Below are positions 35,028 to 44,137 of a DNA stretch of 64,000 nucleotides, in pieces. The notes beneath the pieces were generated by a model. It was not told the DNA's origin, made no database searches, and saw nothing but the letters and a program-made list of their open reading frames with translations. Origin of the DNA: JAYYZW01 sp965217605 (lineage in GTDB: Bacteria; Pseudomonadota; Gammaproteobacteria; Ga0077536); the NCBI GenBank assembly GCA_965217605.1, contig CBDCJB010000012.1:1-64000 (forward strand), read 5' to 3'. The first letter of the stretch is position 1. Each line of letters starts with the position of its first letter. The translations under genes were made by a program, and so were the position numbers.

Positions 35028-35510
35028 TCAGTCAATTGACGCGATCGTATCGTGTCGGCCGCATTGGGTCAGAGCTAGTAGCGGCGGCGACATGTAAAGC
35101 GCGAATGGCGCCGTTTTACCCAGGGCGTTCAATCCGAGGATATTGCGGCTTCCGCGTGGCAGCACGGCGATTTCAATGGAGCCGAGTTCGCATTCCGATC
35201 CGAGTCGAAAGCGCGCAATTCGGTAAATGCCTACGACCTCGCGTCGCCCGTTTGCCATAACCCCTGCGACGTCCTTGACGAACGAAACGCCCCCGTTCTG
35301 TTTCAGATGGGCGAACAGTTTGCGGTTTACGGCAACGTAACTGGAACCGGTGTCAACGAGGAACTCTGCTTCGAATCGTTCATCCAGGACCCCTTTTACG
35401 TAAAAGCTACCCGATATTTTCTGGATGACCGGGACGTGGACGGCGAAGTCGCCGGCAGAGGCGGTCAGTCCGATACCGACGAGCAGCGCCGCAACGCCGG
35501 CTCGGGACAT
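35028..35510 (-). CDS. Secreted retropepsin-like aspartic protease (clan AA)
   Basis: 160 residues from the ATG at 35510. Signal peptide MSRAGVAALLVGIGLTASAG. The single aspartic-protease motif is FLVDTGSSYVAV, followed by a flap-like region and NILGLNALG, the second conserved strand. One motif per chain means it works as a dimer, like retropepsins. Related gammaproteobacterial proteins are periplasmic. The target is unknown. Confidence 0.85.
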   Translation of the reverse strand: MSRAGVAALLVGIGLTASAGDFAVHVPVIQKISGSFYVKGVLDERFEAEFLVDTGSSYVAVNRKLFAHLKQNGGVSFVKDVAGVMANGRREVVGIYRIARFRLGSECELGSIEIAVLPRGSRNILGLNALGKTAPFALYMSPPLLALTQCGRHDTIASID

Positions 35511-35713
35511 TGTCTGATATGCAATTCGCACGGGATCATGCAACGCAAATAGCGTGCCTGGAGCGCATGCCCGGAAAATACCGTGCGAACGCAGTCATCG
35601 GTCACATCGATGCCCTGAAATGGTGCAATCATGCCCCAGACCGTGCAAATCGAATGACGCCTTAAGTTCGGCTTATCTATAATCGTAGGTGGGAAACACC
35701 GGGAAACCTGGTA

Positions 35714-35968
35714 ATGAAAAGATCGATTATCAGTGCGATCGCCATCGCAGCACTCACGTCCATTGTGCTTTCGACGACCGCAGGTGCGGCCGAACGAGAG
35801 GGACTCAAGAAGATCATGGAGATCGATTTTTCAGGCCGTCCGCCATTCAAGCGTACCGTGCGACACGTCGAATCCGCTGAGTTTGCGCGACTCGAGGTCG
35901 ACCGCTCGGCCAAAAAGCAAACGCGTATCCCGGCGGCTCGTTCCTTACTGAAAGGCAAGAACCGCTAA
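35714..35968 (+). CDS. Small secreted basic protein of unknown function
   Basis: 84 residues. Signal peptide of about 26 residues (MKRSIISAIAIAALTSIV to AGAA). The mature part is charged: EREGLKKIMEIDFSGRPPFK and a basic tail ending KGKNR. No family recognised. It is alone on the plus strand between minus-strand genes, with a purine-rich site about 10 bp before the ATG. Confidence 0.6.
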   Translation: MKRSIISAIAIAALTSIVLSTTAGAAEREGLKKIMEIDFSGRPPFKRTVRHVESAEFARLEVDRSAKKQTRIPAARSLLKGKNR

Positions 35969-35986
35969 AACGTCTATCGAGTTATC

Positions 35987-37948
35987 TTACGCCCAGTGCG
36001 CCGCGCTGCGCCGCTGCATGGCTGCGCGGAATTCGCGCGTTGAATTGGGCAGCAATTCCCCGGTTCCCCAATCGCAGATCACGCCGTGGCGCCGAATGAC
36101 GTCCAAGTCATCGATCTCACCGTCGCGAAATCGCCGTGCGACTGTTTCCGGATCTTCTTCGAGCCACCCGCGCCGGTTGGCAGCGATCTCTTCGCGCGCT
36201 TCTTTCGTCGCCGGCGCGTCGATCTCGTACTCGCCAAGCTCCGCGTCGATCACCTTGATGACCACACCGTAATCCTTTACTGCGCGCTCGATTGAGACGT
36301 ATTCGTCTTCGATATCCGCTTTCACTTTTTCGGGATCGCGCTTCAAGGGATCGCCGTAGCCGCCACCGCCGGCGGTGCCGCGCCAGAAGCGCGTACCGGG
36401 CTCGACCGGGACATCGGAGAACACCGCGCCGAGAAATTTCTGCTCGCCATCGTACTCCATCCACAGACCGTGCGGACGCGACGGTAAGCCGCCTTCGATG
36501 CCCCATACGACCGAGCGCTCGCGGTCGCAGAAATAAGAAAACACGCATCCTTCGACGTCCAGAAGTGTGCCCTCTTTGTCGAGACCCACTCCGCCGCGGA
36601 ACTCACCCGGGCCCGCACTGTCGGTGACGATCTCGAAGCGATCGGTGCGCACCGGGCACATGCGTTCCTGACCTTCTACCGGTTGGATCATGAGGCCTAC
36701 GCCGAAGCACGACGAGGTCACGCTCAAACCGTCCTTGCCATTACGGCCGCCCCAACCGCCCGACAGCCAGTCGTACAGCATGAAATAGGGTCGGCTCGGG
36801 TAACGCGCGTCATAACCGCCGGTTTGTAAGTATTCGATATTGAATGCGCAGGCCATCGCGCGCTCCGGCATGAGCCGCGACCAGAGCTCGAAGATCGAGT
36901 TCATGATCTTTTCGAAAGGCATCACGAAGCCACTGACCGCGACCGGCCACTTGGCGCTGACCACGGTATCGTCGGGAACCGTCACGGTGACGGTGCGGTA
37001 GAACCCCGAGTTCAGGGGAATATCCGGAAAAAACGTCTTCATGCCCGCGACGATACCGGCGAAGGTGCCGCCGTAGGCGCAGTTATATATCGAGCCGATA
37101 GTGGCGTGGGAACCGGTTAGATCGAACTCCACATGATCGCCGGCGATGGTCATTTTGACGCATATGGGAATCATGCCCTCTTCACCCGCCGGATCTTGAT
37201 CGACGAAATCGACCGTCTCCCAGGTCCCGTCCGGCAGCTCGGCCAAACGCTGCCGTACAGTACGCTCGACGTAATCCTGCACCTCGATGAAGGCCGTCTT
37301 GATCGTCTCCACGCCGTACTTGTCGGTGAGGCGCAGGATCTCGCGCTCAGCCAGTTTGCAGGCTTGGGTTTGGGCGTCCATATCGCCGATGATCGCCGCC
37401 GGGTCGCGCGTGTTCTTGGCGATCAGTTTTGCGACGTCGCCGCAGTACTCGCCGCGGCGCCAGATCTTGATCGGCGGCACGCGGATCCCTTCCTTGAACA
37501 TGTCGCGCGCGGTGACGTCGAAGGAGCCCGGCACGCTGCCGCCCATATCCGCCCAATGGCCGTTGGCCTCACTCCAGGCGATCAATTCATCCTGGCAGAA
37601 GATCGGTACGAGCACGCGCGTATCACTGAAGTGGGTGCCGCCGACATAGGGATCGTTGATCAGAAATACGTCGCCGGGATGGATATCGCCTTCGAATTCT
37701 TTCAACACCGCCTTGCAGGTGTAGTGCAAGGTTCCTACATGGGCGGCCAGGTCTTGATTTCCCTGAGCGATGGTGTCGCCTTCAGCGTCACACAGCGCAT
37801 TGGAGAAGTCGCGGTTGTATACGACGAACGAATAGCAGGTGCGCCGCACCTGTTCGGCCATTTGATCGACGATGGTGATAAACGCATTGCGCAAGACCTC
37901 GAACGTAACGGGATCGAGGCTTGTGATCTGTTTTACGCGTTCGTCCAT
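35987..37948 (-). CDS. hyuB: Hydantoinase B / oxoprolinase family subunit
   Basis: 653 residues. Family markers: DPVTFEVLRNAFITIVDQMA at the N-terminus, YNRDFSNALCDAEGD, DVFLINDPYVGGTHFSD, ANGHWADMGGSVPGS, and GTAGGGGYGDPLKRDPE near the C-terminus. Together with HyuA it forms an ATP-dependent enzyme opening hydantoins, oxoproline or related cyclic amides, or carboxylating ketones. It follows hyuA by 11 bp. In this setting a cyclic amide from the heterocycle pathway is a plausible substrate. Confidence 0.95.
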   Translation of the reverse strand: MDERVKQITSLDPVTFEVLRNAFITIVDQMAEQVRRTCYSFVVYNRDFSNALCDAEGDTIAQGNQDLAAHVGTLHYTCKAVLKEFEGDIHPGDVFLINDPYVGGTHFSDTRVLVPIFCQDELIAWSEANGHWADMGGSVPGSFDVTARDMFKEGIRVPPIKIWRRGEYCGDVAKLIAKNTRDPAAIIGDMDAQTQACKLAEREILRLTDKYGVETIKTAFIEVQDYVERTVRQRLAELPDGTWETVDFVDQDPAGEEGMIPICVKMTIAGDHVEFDLTGSHATIGSIYNCAYGGTFAGIVAGMKTFFPDIPLNSGFYRTVTVTVPDDTVVSAKWPVAVSGFVMPFEKIMNSIFELWSRLMPERAMACAFNIEYLQTGGYDARYPSRPYFMLYDWLSGGWGGRNGKDGLSVTSSCFGVGLMIQPVEGQERMCPVRTDRFEIVTDSAGPGEFRGGVGLDKEGTLLDVEGCVFSYFCDRERSVVWGIEGGLPSRPHGLWMEYDGEQKFLGAVFSDVPVEPGTRFWRGTAGGGGYGDPLKRDPEKVKADIEDEYVSIERAVKDYGVVIKVIDAELGEYEIDAPATKEAREEIAANRRGWLEEDPETVARRFRDGEIDDLDVIRRHGVICDWGTGELLPNSTREFRAAMQRRSAAHWA

Positions 37949-37959
37949 TGGCTAATCTC

Positions 37960-39984
37960 CTAAACGCTGATCCGAATATTCAACCATTCGTCGACGTCCA
38001 TCGTGGCGTCTGGGGGAACCAGAACGGTCGAATCGAGTTGCTCTATGATGCAGGGCCCCTGCATGTTCATCCCGGCGGTGAGGTCCGGTCGCGAATACAC
38101 AGGCGTCGCGATCGCCTGATCGACGTCATCGAATACAACTTCCCGCTCGATCTGCGGCGAGCAACTCGCATCGGACGCTTGATAACGTTTGAGCTCGGCT
38201 TTAGGCGTGACGCCGATGGCGGTCAGATTGAGCCGGAAGATCTCGAGGGCCGCCCCTTCGCGCATGTAGTTGTATTCGCGCAGATGCGCGTCCTCGAACG
38301 CTCGAATCGCGTCGTCGACGGAGACGAAGGGCGCGGACGCGGGCACCGAGATCGAGCGCCATTGCCCCGCATAACGCATATCGATCGACCGCTGTAAGAC
38401 CCGCTGTGGGGCGTCGACGCCTTCTTTTTCCAAGCGCTCGTGCGCCTCGGCTTCCAAGCCGCTGAACGCGCGTTCGATCGCGCCGGGATCGGCCGTCGCC
38501 GTGTCTTCGACGTAAACCAAAGTGATGTCGTGTTGAATGTCGACGAGCAAGCAGCCCAAGGCGGAAGTGACGCCGGGGTTGGGCGGCACGATCACCGTCG
38601 GGATCGACAGATCCTTCGCGAGCGCCGCGCCGTGCAAGGCGCCCGCGCCGCCGAACGCGATCAGGGCAAAATCACGCGGATCGTAACCGCGCATGATCGA
38701 AACCAGCCGGATGGCGTCCGCCATGTTGGCGTTCGCCACATCGATAACGGCCTTTGCAGCTTCCATTTCGCTCAAGCCCAAGGGCGCCGCCACCTGTGCG
38801 GTGATCGCGCTTCTAGCCAGCGACGGATCCAGGCTCAAATCGCCGCCGGCGAGGCCGCTGCCCAAACGGCCGAGCATTACGTTCGCATCGGTGTTCGTCG
38901 GTTGATCACCGCCTTCGCCGTAACACGCGGGGCCGGGATGCGCGCCCGCCGACTGCGGGCCGTTGCGCAGCGATCCCGCGCCGTCGATCCAGGCGATCGA
39001 ACCACCGCCCGCGCCGATCGTCTTGATGTCGATGCTTGGAAAACAGATCGGATGACCGTACTCGATATACCACTCGCGCGTGATGGTCGAATCGCCACCG
39101 TAGACCAGCGACACGTCGGTACTCGTCCCGCCCATGTCGAAGCCGATGGAGTTTTCGAACCCGCACAGTGTGCCGATATATTTACTTGCCACCGCGCCAG
39201 CGGCGATGCCCGATCCCGCCAGGCGCGCGGCCTGACGATCGACGGTATGCGGCGTCATCACGCCGCCGCCGGTGTGCAATAGCAACAAATCGTTCGTGTA
39301 ACCGCCATCACGCAGCTTGTCCTGCAGTCTGAGCGCATAGGCACCGATGACCGGGTGGACGACGGCGTTCACCACCGCTGAGGAAAATCGATCGTGTTCG
39401 AAGATCTCGCATAGCACGTCGGCCGAATTCGAAACCGCGACACCCGGCAGTTCTTGCGCGAGGATACAATTCATCTCGCGCTCGTTATCGGGATTGGCGA
39501 ACGAGTTCATGAAACATACCGTGACCGCCTCATAGCCGCGTTTACGCAGGCGTCCCGCGAGCTTGCGCGCCGCAGCTTCATCGACCGACACCTCAACGTC
39601 GCCGAGGGCGGTCGTGCGTTCGGCGAACGGCAGGCGATCGCGACGGCGGATATAGGGCGGCGGATTGTCCTCATAGGCGTCCCACAGATCGTGTTTGGTC
39701 GAGCGCCCGATCTCGATGACGTCGCGAAAACCTTCGGTGACCACCATCGCGGTGTGCGGCAGATTACGCGTGATGAGCGCGTTAGTCGCGACGGTCGTAC
39801 CGTGCGCGAACAGCGTCATGTCGTTGAGGTCGACGCCGACTTTGTCGAGGCCGCTCAAGGCCGCGTCGATCGGATCCTGCGTTGACGCGACCTTGGCGAT
39901 TTCGAGCATGCCCGAGGTCTCGTCGAGCACGCAGATATCCGTGAAGGTCCCGCCGATATCGACCGCTACGCGTAGATTGGGCAT
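37960..39984 (-). CDS. hyuA: Hydantoinase A / oxoprolinase family subunit
   Basis: 674 residues. The ATP-binding start VAVDIGGTFTDICVLDE, HGTTVATNALITR, DMGGTSTDVSLV and FGGAGALHG mark the ASKHA-type ATPase fold of HyuA. It phosphorylates or activates the cyclic amide for HyuB. A GAGGAATCTCG ribosome site precedes the ATG. The 180 bp upstream hold the probable promoter and a single orphan end of the IS630-type repeat. Confidence 0.95.
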   Translation of the reverse strand: MPNLRVAVDIGGTFTDICVLDETSGMLEIAKVASTQDPIDAALSGLDKVGVDLNDMTLFAHGTTVATNALITRNLPHTAMVVTEGFRDVIEIGRSTKHDLWDAYEDNPPPYIRRRDRLPFAERTTALGDVEVSVDEAAARKLAGRLRKRGYEAVTVCFMNSFANPDNEREMNCILAQELPGVAVSNSADVLCEIFEHDRFSSAVVNAVVHPVIGAYALRLQDKLRDGGYTNDLLLLHTGGGVMTPHTVDRQAARLAGSGIAAGAVASKYIGTLCGFENSIGFDMGGTSTDVSLVYGGDSTITREWYIEYGHPICFPSIDIKTIGAGGGSIAWIDGAGSLRNGPQSAGAHPGPACYGEGGDQPTNTDANVMLGRLGSGLAGGDLSLDPSLARSAITAQVAAPLGLSEMEAAKAVIDVANANMADAIRLVSIMRGYDPRDFALIAFGGAGALHGAALAKDLSIPTVIVPPNPGVTSALGCLLVDIQHDITLVYVEDTATADPGAIERAFSGLEAEAHERLEKEGVDAPQRVLQRSIDMRYAGQWRSISVPASAPFVSVDDAIRAFEDAHLREYNYMREGAALEIFRLNLTAIGVTPKAELKRYQASDASCSPQIEREVVFDDVDQAIATPVYSRPDLTAGMNMQGPCIIEQLDSTVLVPPDATMDVDEWLNIRISV

Positions 39985-40081
39985 CGAGATTCCTCTCTAT
40001 TTTTTCTTGACTTGCGAATGGGTTGGCGCTCGGCCGGCAGCCCTTCGCACGGCTGGATTAGACCATACCAGAAGGCCGCTA

Positions 40082-40105
40082 CTAGTGTCCTGCCCCCGCG
40101 TGATC
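40082..40105. repeat. Orphan terminal repeat of the IS630/MITE family
   Basis: CTAGTGTCCTGCCCCCGCG matches the outer 13 or so bases of the MITE and IS630 ends, but no partner end follows. It is probably what is left after deletion of an element between hyuA and the DUF4197 gene. Confidence 0.5.
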
Positions 40106-40166
40106 AAGCAACACGATAAAAGCGATGAGCCAGGGCGGGCCCACGCGATGATCGGAAGTGAAGCAA

Positions 40167-40901
40167 TCAGTTACTGAACACCCGTTCCAGTAGGTCGGTC
40201 GTGCGCGCGGCCGGGTTTTCGCGGATCTTCTTTTCTTCCTCGCCGACCATGTGAAACACCCCGTCGAGCGTTTTACCGGTGACGTAGTTGTTGAGATCGA
40301 GTTTCTCCGTCGAGATCAATCCACCGAGGACATCCGCTTTGCCGATCAGGTCCTGGTAAGTTTTTGTCACCCCGACCTGGCCCATCGCGCTATCGACGAT
40401 GGGCGAAAAGCGGCCGCGCAGCTTCTCGCCGCTGGTGCGTTTGAGGTATTCGGTCGCCGCGGTGCCGGGGCCGTCCAGGATCGCCTTCGCGTCTTCGACC
40501 GTCATTTGGCTGATGGCATCCGCGAAGACCGAAGCCGCTTCAGGCACGGCCCGCTCGGCCGCATGATTCATGCTTGCGACGAACCGATCGGCAATGGCGT
40601 CCTGCCCAATGGTCCGTAACCCGGACTCGACCATGCCGAGGTGCTTCGGCATCGGAATGCGCACGTTGGCATTGTCGAGAAAGCCGCCCGGTTGCCCCAG
40701 ACGCTTGACCGCGTTGCCGGCACCCTGCGCCAGTGCCTCGCGCAAACCGTCACCGATCTCCGATTGCGATAGCTGCTGCACGACCTCCGGGCTCGTGGCC
40801 TTTTCCTTGAATACGTTCAGCCACTCGGTCCAATCAGCGTGCACGGCAAGCGGTAGCACGGACAGGATCACGACGCGTTTGATCGACCTAAAGGCGTTCA
40901 T
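40167..40901 (-). CDS. DUF4197 family secreted protein
   Basis: 244 residues with a short N-terminal signal (SIKRVVILSVLPLAVHA). The repeated region IGDGLREALAQGAGNAV and the conserved VRIPMPKHL match DUF4197. Members are periplasmic, all-helical and of unknown role. It overlaps the upstream AhpD-like gene by four bases. Confidence 0.88.
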   Translation of the reverse strand: MNAFRSIKRVVILSVLPLAVHADWTEWLNVFKEKATSPEVVQQLSQSEIGDGLREALAQGAGNAVKRLGQPGGFLDNANVRIPMPKHLGMVESGLRTIGQDAIADRFVASMNHAAERAVPEAASVFADAISQMTVEDAKAILDGPGTAATEYLKRTSGEKLRGRFSPIVDSAMGQVGVTKTYQDLIGKADVLGGLISTEKLDLNNYVTGKTLDGVFHMVGEEEKKIRENPAARTTDLLERVFSN

Positions 40902-41518
40902 GCTCGAATCCCCCGCGTGTTATCGCCGGCCACCGTGCCTGGTTTTTGTTCCGAGCCGAAGGCCAGTGATCGCCACATGTCACGGTAATCGTAATCGGTG
41001 CCCAAAGCGATGTTGAGGCGATTGTAGGCGGCGAAATCGCTGACCAGATGCACGAGCTGCACGATGCCCCTGTCGGTCAAACCGACCTCGCGCAATGCGT
41101 CGGTATCGGCATCAGTCACGGATTTGGGGTCGGCGTTGGCCTTGAGCGCGAATTCGAGAATGGTCTTCAGGCGCGGCTCGTCCACCGCATCGATCCCGTC
41201 TGTCACGATCCGGGTAACCGCCTCTTCGTCCGCCCCAAGCCCGTAATTTAGGATGGTGCAGAAAGCCGCGGTGCAATACGGGCAACCGTTCGCTTTGGAT
41301 ACGAGGATGCCGACGTGCTGGATCTCCGGCATCGCGAGTTCACCGAATTGCCACAACACCTTGGTCGCGCCGAGTTTGGCCTTTAGAAACTCCGGGAAAT
41401 TCATTTCGACGTAGAAATGATTCGGAACCGCGCTTTCCATCTGCGTGACCCATTCGAATATTTCGGCGGTCACCGGGTCATCGATGCTGTCCGGCTTGAC
41501 GATCGCGACTCTGGCCAT
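40898..41518 (-). CDS. Carboxymuconolactone decarboxylase / AhpD-like protein
   Basis: 206 residues from the ATG at 41518. KANGCPYCTAAFCTILNYG contains the CxxC and downstream histidine-like position typical of AhpD-fold peroxidase-related proteins; the residue seven after CxxC is a leucine rather than histidine. It has possible thiol-reductase or decarboxylase activity. It is the first gene of a two-gene unit with the DUF4197 protein. Confidence 0.85.
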   Translation of the reverse strand: MARVAIVKPDSIDDPVTAEIFEWVTQMESAVPNHFYVEMNFPEFLKAKLGATKVLWQFGELAMPEIQHVGILVSKANGCPYCTAAFCTILNYGLGADEEAVTRIVTDGIDAVDEPRLKTILEFALKANADPKSVTDADTDALREVGLTDRGIVQLVHLVSDFAAYNRLNIALGTDYDYRDMWRSLAFGSEQKPGTVAGDNTRGIRA

Positions 41519-41548
41519 GTTTTGCCTCCCCACATTTTTTGCGTGAGA

Positions 41549-41708
41549 CTAGTGCCCTGTCCCGCGACAAACTTCCATAATTCGCTGGTCTTTTTCGCCC
41601 CTGGCAGTGTTGCTCCTCCTAGAGCCCGCTACACGGCGTCGTCGCGCCTTGCCACCGACGAAAAATCCGTCGCGACTTACGAAAGTTTGTCGCGGGACAG
41701 GGCACTAG
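41549..41708. mobile_element. MITE of the IS630-related family, copy 2 (160 bp)
   Basis: Ends CTAGTGCCCTGTCCCGCGAC and its inverted match GTCGCGGGACAGGGCACTAG. The interior is very like copy 1 at 27139, including ACTTCCATAATTCGCTGGTC. Its right CTAG is shared with the next repeat. Confidence 0.85.
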
Positions 41709-41975
41709 AACCTATCTCAAAATTATCCGCATGTGCGTTGTGTCCTCAAAGCGCGGATGCTAGGCGCAGCGCGCAGAGCATAGTGGTTCTATGTTCAAGC
41801 GTTGCAACGCGGCAGGCGCGCTTTGAGGGCGCAACCCACAGGGCCGGGGCTATTTTCGCGCATTTCCGCGTTGTTCGTCGCTCATTTAGCTGCCGCTAAA
41901 CCACGCTCCTCGCGCCTTGAACTGCGCGAAAATCGCTCCCGGCGCACACGCGGATAATTTTGAGATAGGTTCTAG
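41705..41975. repeat. Second CTAG-bounded palindromic element, copy 1 (271 bp)
   Basis: Begins CTAGAACCTATCTCAAAATT and ends with its reverse complement AATTTTGAGATAGGTTCTAG, extending over 25 bases or more. No intact frame. A shorter relative lies at 55352-55566. The origin transposase is not visible. Both copies directly follow an element with IS630-type ends. Confidence 0.8.
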
Positions 41976-42075
41976 CATGTTCGCGCACATAACCACCGCG
42001 AGCTCAAAATCTTTCGCCCTGCGAGCAGCACATCACAAACGTGCGAGTGCCGGCCGGGGGAAAAGGTCCTGGCAT

Positions 42076-42231
42076 CATGGCGCCGTTGAATGGGATCGTC
42101 GTCGATCTGCGGGTGTATACCGTCGGGGCACCGTCGGAGCTGGCGAAGCGGTCATAGACATCGTTCTCGCTTCAGAACGATTGGTCGTGGAGGCGCGGGT
42201 TCCCGGCGTTCCTACTGCATTCCTGCCATAA
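42076..42231 (+). pseudogene. HlyD-type membrane fusion protein, C-terminal remnant
   Basis: Frame one reads APLNGIVVDLRVYTVG; the shifted frame then reads VGAGEAVIDIVLASERLVVE and ARVPG. Together they match the lipoyl/barrel end of type I secretion membrane-fusion proteins (A-P-x-G-V-V-x-L, P-G-E-x-x-x-DIVP, LVVEA-V). Only about 50 residues remain, with at least one frameshift, so the gene is dead. The rest of 41976-42510 (535 bp) holds no convincing gene; the right half is AT-rich. Confidence 0.6.
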
Positions 42232-42510
42232 ATACCAAGGATGCGGTATTAAAAAATCAATCACCCTTAAAGGTTCTCATATCCGAGAATCAGGATAATT
42301 AAATGTGAATTGCGTCACGTTAATTTTTGCTAAATGTTCTGACACTGTCCAACGTGGTGGACATCGATGAAATATTCGGTTTGCAGCGACAAGGATGTCC
42401 TCCACCACACTTGCATCTTCGACTGAATCCTCGAACAAAGCGGCAACGCGCTTATTACCGCCTCTAAGCAATCGTTATCGCTGTAATGCATACCGGTTAA
42501 ACTCGGTCGT

Positions 42511-43317
42511 ATGGCCGACTTGCGTGTTTTTTCGTATCTCCCCAATCCGCGCCTGTTCAAAGCAACGATCGCGGCGCGTATCAACGGCGTCGAGCTCGAG
42601 ATCCGCGGCGCCAAGCCAAAGGATCTCACCGACTGGCTGTGGGATTTCGACGCTCATCCGCTGAGCGCCACCGAACGCGCCGATGACTCGACCCTCCGTA
42701 CCGCGCGTAAAGGTTTCAAGGGCGCGATACACAAAACCGCCAACTTCATGGCCGCCCATCCGTTCGGCACCGTACCCGCCGCCTTCAGCCCGGACGGCCG
42801 AATCGGGGTTTTCGAATCCAATAGCATCATGCGGGCGGTGGCGCGCCTCGGGCAGGATCGGTATGCGCTCTATGGCCATGACGCGTATAGCTCAGCTCGC
42901 ATCGATGCGTTTCTCGATGCGAGTCTCGTCTTTGCAATCGAATGTCAGCGTTATCTGTTCGCGTTCAGTGACGACGACGTCCTAGCCAATGCCCACGTGT
43001 CCATGTGCACCGCTTTCGCCGCCTACATGGGCGGAATTGATAACGCGCTGGCGCAACAGTCGGAATTCATCATCGAAGACGGACTCTCGCTGGCCGACAT
43101 CTGTTTCGCCTGCGAGTTCACCTTGTTCGCCATCGAGCGCCACGAGACCGAGCGCCTGGGTCAAATTGGCCTGGAGCCTATCGTCAACGACACCGTCAGC
43201 GAAGCGTTTCCCCTTGCCTATCGGCATTTCGAAAAGCTCCTGTCCAATCCTGATTTCGCAACAGATCTGGAACCGTATTGGCGGGAAATGACGATGGCCA
43301 GAATATTTGGCGATTGA
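42511..43317 (+). CDS. Glutathione S-transferase family protein
   Basis: 268 residues. The N-terminal part is thioredoxin-like (LRVFSYLPNPRLFKATIAAR, with GTVPAAFSPDG and VFESNSIMRAVAR for glutathione binding). The all-helical C-terminal domain has the IDAFLDASL start and DGLSLADICFACEF N-capping region. It is longer than most GSTs owing to an insert of about 45 residues between strands 2 and 3. It resembles eEF1B-gamma-like GSTs. Substrate unknown. Confidence 0.85.
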   Translation: MADLRVFSYLPNPRLFKATIAARINGVELEIRGAKPKDLTDWLWDFDAHPLSATERADDSTLRTARKGFKGAIHKTANFMAAHPFGTVPAAFSPDGRIGVFESNSIMRAVARLGQDRYALYGHDAYSSARIDAFLDASLVFAIECQRYLFAFSDDDVLANAHVSMCTAFAAYMGGIDNALAQQSEFIIEDGLSLADICFACEFTLFAIERHETERLGQIGLEPIVNDTVSEAFPLAYRHFEKLLSNPDFATDLEPYWREMTMARIFGD

Positions 43318-43332
43318 CGAGCGTTATAGCTT

Positions 43333-43357
43333 TATTCGCCGGCAAGCCGGCTCCTAC
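43333..43357. repeat. REP palindrome
   Basis: TTCGCCGGCAAGCCGGCTCC and flanks, in the gap between two GST-family genes of the same strand. Confidence 0.8.
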
Positions 43358-43429
43358 ATTTATTAATTTCAGCACATCCTGCTAAAGTGAGTGCCTGAAT
43401 CCGATCGCCCACGGGAAGGAGAATCAACA

Positions 43430-44059
43430 ATGAAACTTTATGATTGCCAGATGGCGCCTAATCCGCGCCGTGCCCGGATCTTCATCGCAGAAAAGGGTTT
43501 GGACATCCCCAAGCAGGAACTGAACATCCTCGAAGGCGAGAATCTTAAAGACGATTACCTCAAGGTCAATCCGTGGGGCATGTTGCCGAGCCTCGAGACC
43601 GACGACGGCACGGTCATCCGTGAAGCCCCCTGTATTTTCCGCTACCTCGAAAGCCTGCATCCCGATCCCAACCTGCTCGGTAACGACCCGATGGAAGCGG
43701 CTTCGATCGAGGCCTGGGAACGCTTTGGAGAATTGCACGGCATGCAGGCCGTGGGTGAATTCTTCCGGAATCAGACCGACGTGTTGGCAGACCGTGCGTT
43801 ACCGGGCTTTGCCGGCATACCCCTGATGCCGGAACTCGTCGAGCGCGGGAAAAAACGCGCCGCCTGGTATTACGCGCAAATCGATCAACGCCTGGGTGAA
43901 TCGGAATATCTGGGTTCCGATCGTTACACCGCCGCCGATATCACCTCGCAGTGCGCGATCGATTTCGCCAATGCCGTCGGTCTCCCGATTCCCGATGATT
44001 GCGCCAACGTAGCGCGGTGGCACAAATCCGTCAGCTCACGGGCGAGCGCTGCCGCTTGA
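43430..44059 (+). CDS. Glutathione S-transferase
   Basis: 209 residues from the ATG at 43430, preceded by AAGGAGA. MKLYDCQMAPNPRRARIFIA and the glutathione loop NPWGMLPSLETDDG are followed by IREAPCIFRYLES. The C-terminal domain has RYTAADITSQCAIDFA. Domain lengths are normal. It conjugates glutathione to electrophiles; not specific enough to name a class. Confidence 0.92.
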   Translation: MKLYDCQMAPNPRRARIFIAEKGLDIPKQELNILEGENLKDDYLKVNPWGMLPSLETDDGTVIREAPCIFRYLESLHPDPNLLGNDPMEAASIEAWERFGELHGMQAVGEFFRNQTDVLADRALPGFAGIPLMPELVERGKKRAAWYYAQIDQRLGESEYLGSDRYTAADITSQCAIDFANAVGLPIPDDCANVARWHKSVSSRASAAA

Positions 44060-44137
44060 CTATCGAATAGATACGGCACCGCGTCGACCGCGTCTTGCGG
44101 CTGGCGCGGTCCGGGGATCGAGCGTCGTTACCGCTCC

